NCBI RefSeq assembly: GCF_902712875.1
Contig: NZ_LR743509.1
Coordinates: 3,858,001 to 3,922,000, forward strand
Source of the DNA: Hyphomicrobium sp. ghe19
GTDB lineage: Bacteria; Pseudomonadota; Alphaproteobacteria; Rhizobiales; Hyphomicrobiaceae
Direction: 5' to 3'
Length of the DNA stretch: 64,000 nt
The notes under the pieces: generated by a model
What the model was told of the DNA's origin: nothing
What the model saw: only the letters and a program-made list of their open reading frames with translations
The model's database searches: none
Made by a program: the position numbers and the translations under genes
Shown: piece after piece, positions 59,897 to 64,000 of the stretch
How the letters are laid out: every line of letters starts with the position of its first letter
Numbering within the stretch: the first letter of the stretch is position 1

Positions 59897-60981
59897 ATGC
59901 GTTCCTCGCGCGTGAGATCGCGATCAGCGAGCAAATCAATGACGGCGTCCGGCGTCACTTCTCCTAGTGGCTTGCCATCGGCTCCGGTCACGAGAAAGTT
60001 TTTCCGGACGCCGACGATGCGCGCCGAGAACGTCGACACTTTATCGGTCGCCTGCACCGTTCCACCGTAGTCCGCGGACGGCGATACGGGCTGCATCAGG
60101 CGGGCAGCCGACATGACCTTCGCGCGTTGCACGTCGCGTGTGAATTCGGCGACATAATCCGTCGCCGGGTGCAGGACGAGTTCTTCGGGTGTACCGGTCT
60201 GAATGATCTCGCCGTCCTTCATGATGGCGATGCGATCGGCCAGCCGGATCGCCTCGTCGAAGTCGTGCGTGATGAATACAATCGTTTTCTTGAGCACGCT
60301 CTGCAAGCGAAGCAGTTCGGTTTGCATCTCCCTGCGAATGAGCGGATCGAGCGCCGAGAACGGTTCGTCCAGAAACCAGATCTCCGGTTCGACGCAGAGG
60401 CTTCGCGCGATGCCGACGCGCTGCTGCTGACCGCCCGACAGCTCACGCGGATAGAACTGCTCGCGTCCATTGAGGCCGACAAGCTCGATGACTTTACGGG
60501 CGCGGGCCTCACGCGCTTTGCGGTCCACGCCCTGCACCGATAGTGGAAACGCGATGTTCTCAAGCACCGTCAGATGCGGCAGCAGCGCGAAGTGCTGAAA
60601 CACCATGCCCATGCGGTGGCGACGAATTTCGATGAGCTCGTCGGGCTTCGCTTTGAGAAGGTCCATGCCGTCCAGCTCGACACTTCCCCATGTCGGCTCG
60701 ATGAGGCGCGAAAGGCAGCGTACAAGCGTGGATTTCCCCGATCCGGACAAACCCATGACAATGAAAATTTCGCCGCGCCTCACCTCGATCGAGGCATTCC
60801 GAACAGCGCCGACGAGCTTGGCGTCGCTGAGATTTTCCGACGTCGCCACGCCCGCGCGATCAGCAAGAAACTTTTCAGCTCCAGCGCCAAATACCTTCCA
60901 AACATTTTTGCATCGCAGCTTCACCGGCCGGTCGTCGTCGGTCAGTTCCGCTTCTTTGCGCATCGGCGCTTGATCGTTCAT
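59893..60981 (-). CDS. glycine betaine ABC transporter ATPase (ProV-like)
   Basis: 362 residues from the ATG at 60981 (another lies at 60996). Walker A GLSGSGKST (77-85); signature LSGGQQQRVG (181-190); Walker B IWFLDEP (201-207); switch His in VFITHDFDEA. The C-terminal 90 residues (SAARLMQPVSPSADYGGTVQ, RIVGVRKNFLVTGADGKPLG) form a CBS-like regulatory end. Powers uptake through the fused permease. Confidence 0.93.
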   Translation of the reverse strand: MNDQAPMRKEAELTDDDRPVKLRCKNVWKVFGAGAEKFLADRAGVATSENLSDAKLVGAVRNASIEVRRGEIFIVMGLSGSGKSTLVRCLSRLIEPTWGSVELDGMDLLKAKPDELIEIRRHRMGMVFQHFALLPHLTVLENIAFPLSVQGVDRKAREARARKVIELVGLNGREQFYPRELSGGQQQRVGIARSLCVEPEIWFLDEPFSALDPLIRREMQTELLRLQSVLKKTIVFITHDFDEAIRLADRIAIMKDGEIIQTGTPEELVLHPATDYVAEFTRDVQRAKVMSAARLMQPVSPSADYGGTVQATDKVSTFSARIVGVRKNFLVTGADGKPLGEVTPDAVIDLLADRDLTREERI

Positions 60982-61029
60982 TCCAGATTGCCTCATGCGC
61001 TCGCTTAGGATTTGCTTCCAAACAAAGAG

Positions 61030-61060
61030 AACCGGACAGCCTTGGCAAAGGCCGCCGGTT
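61030..61060 (-). promoter_or_regulatory. intercistronic hairpin between binding protein and ATPase genes
   Basis: On the minus strand: AACCGGCGGCCT, short loop, AAGGCTGTCCGGTT with two mismatched bases. It sits in the gap between the binding-protein stop (61102) and the ATPase start. Such structures let the binding protein be made in excess of the membrane parts. Confidence 0.45.
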
Positions 61061-61101
61061 CTGGTCGTTTCAGTTCGTGCAGCAAAGAAAAAATCCGGCT
61101 C

Positions 61102-62070
61102 TTACTTCGCCCATTCCTTCCACTTCGCCTCATTGGCGGTGACCCATTCGGCAGCAACATCGTCAATCGATTTGCCATCGAGATCGACTTGACCCGACAT
61201 CTTGTTCAATTCGTTGACGTCGATCGTGTAAGCCTTGGCGACCTTGTAAGCGACGGGCCACTTATCCTTGAAGCCCTTCCACGAGTACTTCCAGATTTCG
61301 CCGTGCGGCTTGCCGCAATCGTATTTCTTATCCGGATTGACGCCCCACTTCGGGTCGGTGTAGCAGGCCGGCTCATATTCCGGGAATTGCACCCATTCGC
61401 CTTGGTATTTCGCCGGCGCCCAGTGCGGCGAGTAAATCCACAGCAGGATCGGCGCTTTACGTTGATATGCCGAATCAAGCTCCGCAAACATCGCGCCGTC
61501 CGTTCCGGCGTGCACGACGGTGAACGGCAGCCCTAGCGCTTCGACACGCTCGTCATCGAAGCCTTCCCACGTTACGGGGCCGCCGAGATATCGACCCTTC
61601 GGGGCCGTATCAGCCGTTGAGAATGCCGCCGCACATTTCGGATCTTTCAGCGCCTTCCAATCGGGCAGCCCCGGGCACTTTTCTTTCATATAGAGCGGGT
61701 ACCACCACTCTTCTTTTGCCTTGGGGCCAAGCGAGCCGAGACGCTCGGTCTGACCCGTCGCGTCGGATGCCTTCATGGCCTCGGCTGCCGTCGTATCCCA
61801 AAATTCGACGCCGATATCGATATCGCCGTTGGTAAGGCCTGTCGTGAGGCTAGAAAGATAATCAGCCGTCGGATATTCAACGTTGTAGCCAAGCTTGGTG
61901 AGAATGCCGCCGAGGATTTTGGCGTTGAGATTGACGCTCGTCCAATCGAACAGCGCGATCTTGATCGGGTCATTGGATTCGGGTGCCGCCATGGCTAGAG
62001 GCAGTCCCGTCAAAGATAGCAACGCAGCACAAGCTCCACCGGTCAAAACACGTTTGACAGAACGGTACAT
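61102..62070 (-). CDS. glycine betaine ABC transporter substrate-binding protein
   Basis: 322 residues. Signal peptide: MYRSVKRVLTGGACAALLSL then TGLPLAMAAPESN. Mature OpuAC-type domain: IKIALFDWTSVNLNAKILGG, SLTTGLTNGDIDIGVEFWDT, and aromatic residues (EEWWYPLYMKEKCPGLPDWK) that can cage a quaternary amine. Periplasmic. First gene of the transporter operon. Confidence 0.92.
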   Translation of the reverse strand: MYRSVKRVLTGGACAALLSLTGLPLAMAAPESNDPIKIALFDWTSVNLNAKILGGILTKLGYNVEYPTADYLSSLTTGLTNGDIDIGVEFWDTTAAEAMKASDATGQTERLGSLGPKAKEEWWYPLYMKEKCPGLPDWKALKDPKCAAAFSTADTAPKGRYLGGPVTWEGFDDERVEALGLPFTVVHAGTDGAMFAELDSAYQRKAPILLWIYSPHWAPAKYQGEWVQFPEYEPACYTDPKWGVNPDKKYDCGKPHGEIWKYSWKGFKDKWPVAYKVAKAYTIDVNELNKMSGQVDLDGKSIDDVAAEWVTANEAKWKEWAK

Positions 62071-62385
62071 TGGTTAGCCTCCAAGCCAACTTTGTTGACA
62101 TCAAAGTAGGAAATCGGCATCACCCGATTTTTCCTGTGAGTGATAATTTTTGAATTATGCTGCTGTTGTCCTGATCCGTACAAGGCCAAATTCAGGGCAA
62201 TCGTCGATTATTCGGGCTGCACAGTTCGAGCAATTCGCGTTTCCCCCTTTCGTTAAAAGAAGACGGTTAGTGTGGAATTCGGCGCGCATAAGCGCGCCGC
62301 GAATTTAATCTTTTGCGGCGGTGTAATGGGTCTGGCGTCGACCCCTTCGAAAAACACCGTTGCCGCTAACTCAGTCCGTCCTCCG
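62071..62385. other. promoter region upstream of the betaine transporter (315 bases)
   Basis: No gene is supported. It holds the presumed promoter of the transporter operon and, near its right end, a perfect 7-bp hairpin GGCGCGC / GCGCGCC at 62281-62298 without a T-run, lying after the permease gene stop. Confidence 0.5.
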
Positions 62386-64000
62386 TCACGCTGGCGGCAT
62401 CTGGAAGTACCAATTCGCGACGAGCACCACGGCAAGGCCGCCGAGCAGCGCCAAGTAAGGAAGTATGCCGGCTTTCCGCTCGCCGAGGTCCTGACCGGTC
62501 AACCCCAAATCTTCGAGCGCACCTTTCGGGAATTGTCCTTTGTCTTGGACATAGTGCCGGAAGGCGAAGACCGGGATGATGAGCGCGGCAAAGATGAAGC
62601 CGACCAAGAGCGCGTTCGAATAGCCCCAGACTTTCGCGCCGGCGCCCATGAAGAGCGCGTTGACGAACGCGAGAACCGTATTCAGTCCGATCAACCACGT
62701 CGGTGCGCGATAGGGTCGGTCGAGATGGCCGCTATCGACGCGATGCATCCAACCCGCATTGAGGTTGAGGAAGTTGAAGATGATGTAGCCGACGTTCGAC
62801 ACGGCGAGGATGAAGAAGTAGCCACCAGAATCGGACGCTATCGCGAGCAGAAAGAGGTTGAAGACAAGGTCAGTCCACATCGCGCGTGTCGGCGCACCGT
62901 GCGCGTTGGTATGGCTGAGATAGCGCGGTAGCCAGCCGTCGACCGAGCCCTGGTAGAGTGTTCGCGATGATCCGGCCATCGCCGTCATGATCGCGAGCAC
63001 GAGCGCCAAGATCATAAGCGCCACGAAGACTTCTTTGATGAACGCGTTGCCGCTGGCCACCATGTTCGCCATGGCGTCGGCGACGCCCGTGCCCGCCACG
63101 ATGCCCGGGTCTTTCATTCCGTCGACGCCCAGAACCCCTTGGAACGTGAAGGGCACGAGGATGTAGAGCAGGAGGCAAAGGAGCCCGGAGTAGAAGATCG
63201 CCTTGAACGTGTCGGTTCGAGGATTGCGGAATTCCCTCGTATAGCAGATCGCCGTTTCGAAGGCGTAGGTGGACCACGCGGCGATGAACATAGCGCCGAG
63301 GAAGAGCGTCCATCCGACGTTATCGCCGGTGCCTGGCAGATATGGTCCCGCAACATTCGATGCGTGGAACTGACCGTTGATGAGCGGGACAATTCCGACG
63401 ATCAACATCGGGATGATGACGAGGAGCCCGATATACTTTTGCGCGTTCGCGGTTCCGAGGATGCCACGATGCTGAATGGCAAAGACGATCAACATCAAGA
63501 CGGCGCCGATAAAGAACGAAGAGTTGAAGTTCAGCGTTCCAAGACCCGGCACGGCAACGCTCAGCGCATTGAATGATTGAATAGCGGGCGTGTGGGCAGC
63601 AGTTACCGCGGTGATGGCGTCCGCTGCGACTTTCCCAGCATTCGCGGGATCAGCGAGCCACGCGATGACTTCCGGCGATTGCTCGGTGAAGGCTGGAATT
63701 GGCGCGACGGCATTCAAGATATAGCCGGCCGCGATTGCGCATCCGAGAGACAGAACCGGCGACCACGCGAACCAGTTACACCACACCGATAACGGCGCGA
63801 TCAATTTGGAATAGCGGAGCCAAGCCGTCGCGCCGTAAACCGAAGCACCGCCGGATTTATTGGGAAAGAGCCCAGCTATTTCTGCGTAGGTGAAGGACTG
63901 CAAGAACCCCATGATCATCGAGACCGTCCAGACAACGAAGGCTAGCTTGCCTGCGGTGCCGGCGATGCCGCCGATTGAGAAGAGGACGAGAGCGGGCACG
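62386..64000 (-). CDS. APC-family amino acid permease, 5' end missing
   Basis: At least 537 residues; the frame is open to the right edge, so the start is outside. Hydrophobic segments alternate throughout: LAFVVWTVSMIMGFLQSFTY, IAPLSVWCNWFAWSPVLSLG, IGAVLMLIVFAIQH, WTLFLGAMFIAAWSTYAFET, and the conserved AFETAICYTREFRNPRTDTF. The C-terminus (LPYLALLGGLAVVLVANWYF) ends in the membrane. Family role: proton-coupled amino acid or amine uptake. The substrate cannot be told. Confidence 0.9.
   Translation of the reverse strand, partial: VPALVLFSIGGIAGTAGKLAFVVWTVSMIMGFLQSFTYAEIAGLFPNKSGGASVYGATAWLRYSKLIAPLSVWCNWFAWSPVLSLGCAIAAGYILNAVAPIPAFTEQSPEVIAWLADPANAGKVAADAITAVTAAHTPAIQSFNALSVAVPGLGTLNFNSSFFIGAVLMLIVFAIQHRGILGTANAQKYIGLLVIIPMLIVGIVPLINGQFHASNVAGPYLPGTGDNVGWTLFLGAMFIAAWSTYAFETAICYTREFRNPRTDTFKAIFYSGLLCLLLYILVPFTFQGVLGVDGMKDPGIVAGTGVADAMANMVASGNAFIKEVFVALMILALVLAIMTAMAGSSRTLYQGSVDGWLPRYLSHTNAHGAPTRAMWTDLVFNLFLLAIASDSGGYFFILAVSNVGYIIFNFLNLNAGWMHRVDSGHLDRPYRAPTWLIGLNTVLAFVNALFMGAGAKVWGYSNALLVGFIFAALIIPVFAFRHYVQDKGQFPKGALEDLGLTGQDLGERKAGILPYLALLGGLAVVLVANWYFQMPPA

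Overview
The window is about 60% G+C. Its protein families and gene order fit an alphaproteobacterium of the Hyphomicrobiales, possibly a Hyphomicrobium-like methylotroph. That guess rests on a CobF-type cobalamin gene next to a dihydropteroate-synthase-related (DUF6513-like) gene, and on rhizobial-type IS and phage relatives. The species cannot be fixed from the sequence alone.

Bases 1 to about 47,400 are one end of a large siphovirus-type (HK97-like head, long tail) prophage whose far end lies left of the window. Morphogenesis genes run on the minus strand from 19,296 down to 1: small proteins, HNH nuclease, putative cos region, small and large terminase, portal, protease, capsid, head-tail joining proteins, tail tube, two tail assembly chaperones with a canonical -1 frameshift heptamer, tape measure, distal tail proteins and a tail-tip protein cut by the window edge. 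No lysis gene was recognised, so lysis genes are presumably further left. A minus-strand terminator at 19,935-19,966 and a 0.7-kb leader with an 11-bp inverted repeat separate this block from the early genes.

Bases 20,034-39,950 are mostly small minus-strand early genes, including a replication-initiator-like protein, a DNA methylase beside a DUF1599-type protein, and a frameshifted GapR-like gene. Cargo interrupts them at 22.1-28.4 kb: a ribbon-helix-helix protein divergent from a membrane-anchored HTH protein, a HicAB toxin-antitoxin pair with a near-perfect palindromic operator, an SRAP protein divergent from a zinc-ribbon protein and a minimal ATP-dependent DNA ligase, two small membrane proteins, and a decayed IS transposase. 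The immunity region (39.7-40.8 kb) has a Cro-like and a CI-like gene with the same TTTGGCGA operator pair both between them and before the rightward operon. That operon (40,808-47,400) carries small unknown genes, a long ParB-like protein, an HNH homing-type nuclease and a large serine recombinase. The recombinase reading frame runs into the 3' half of the initiator tRNA-Met gene (47,357-47,433, minus strand), which marks the integration point.

From 47,434 on the sequence is host chromosome: a secreted protein, the DUF6513-like protein, cobF, and a LysR gene divergent from a WrbA / VOC dioxygenase / esterase / flavin-reductase operon that resembles quinone or catechol detoxification clusters. 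Then come dps, a DUF302 protein, a TetR regulator beside a thiolase, a glycine-betaine-type ABC transporter (binding protein, ATPase, double permease) and an APC-family permease cut by the right edge.
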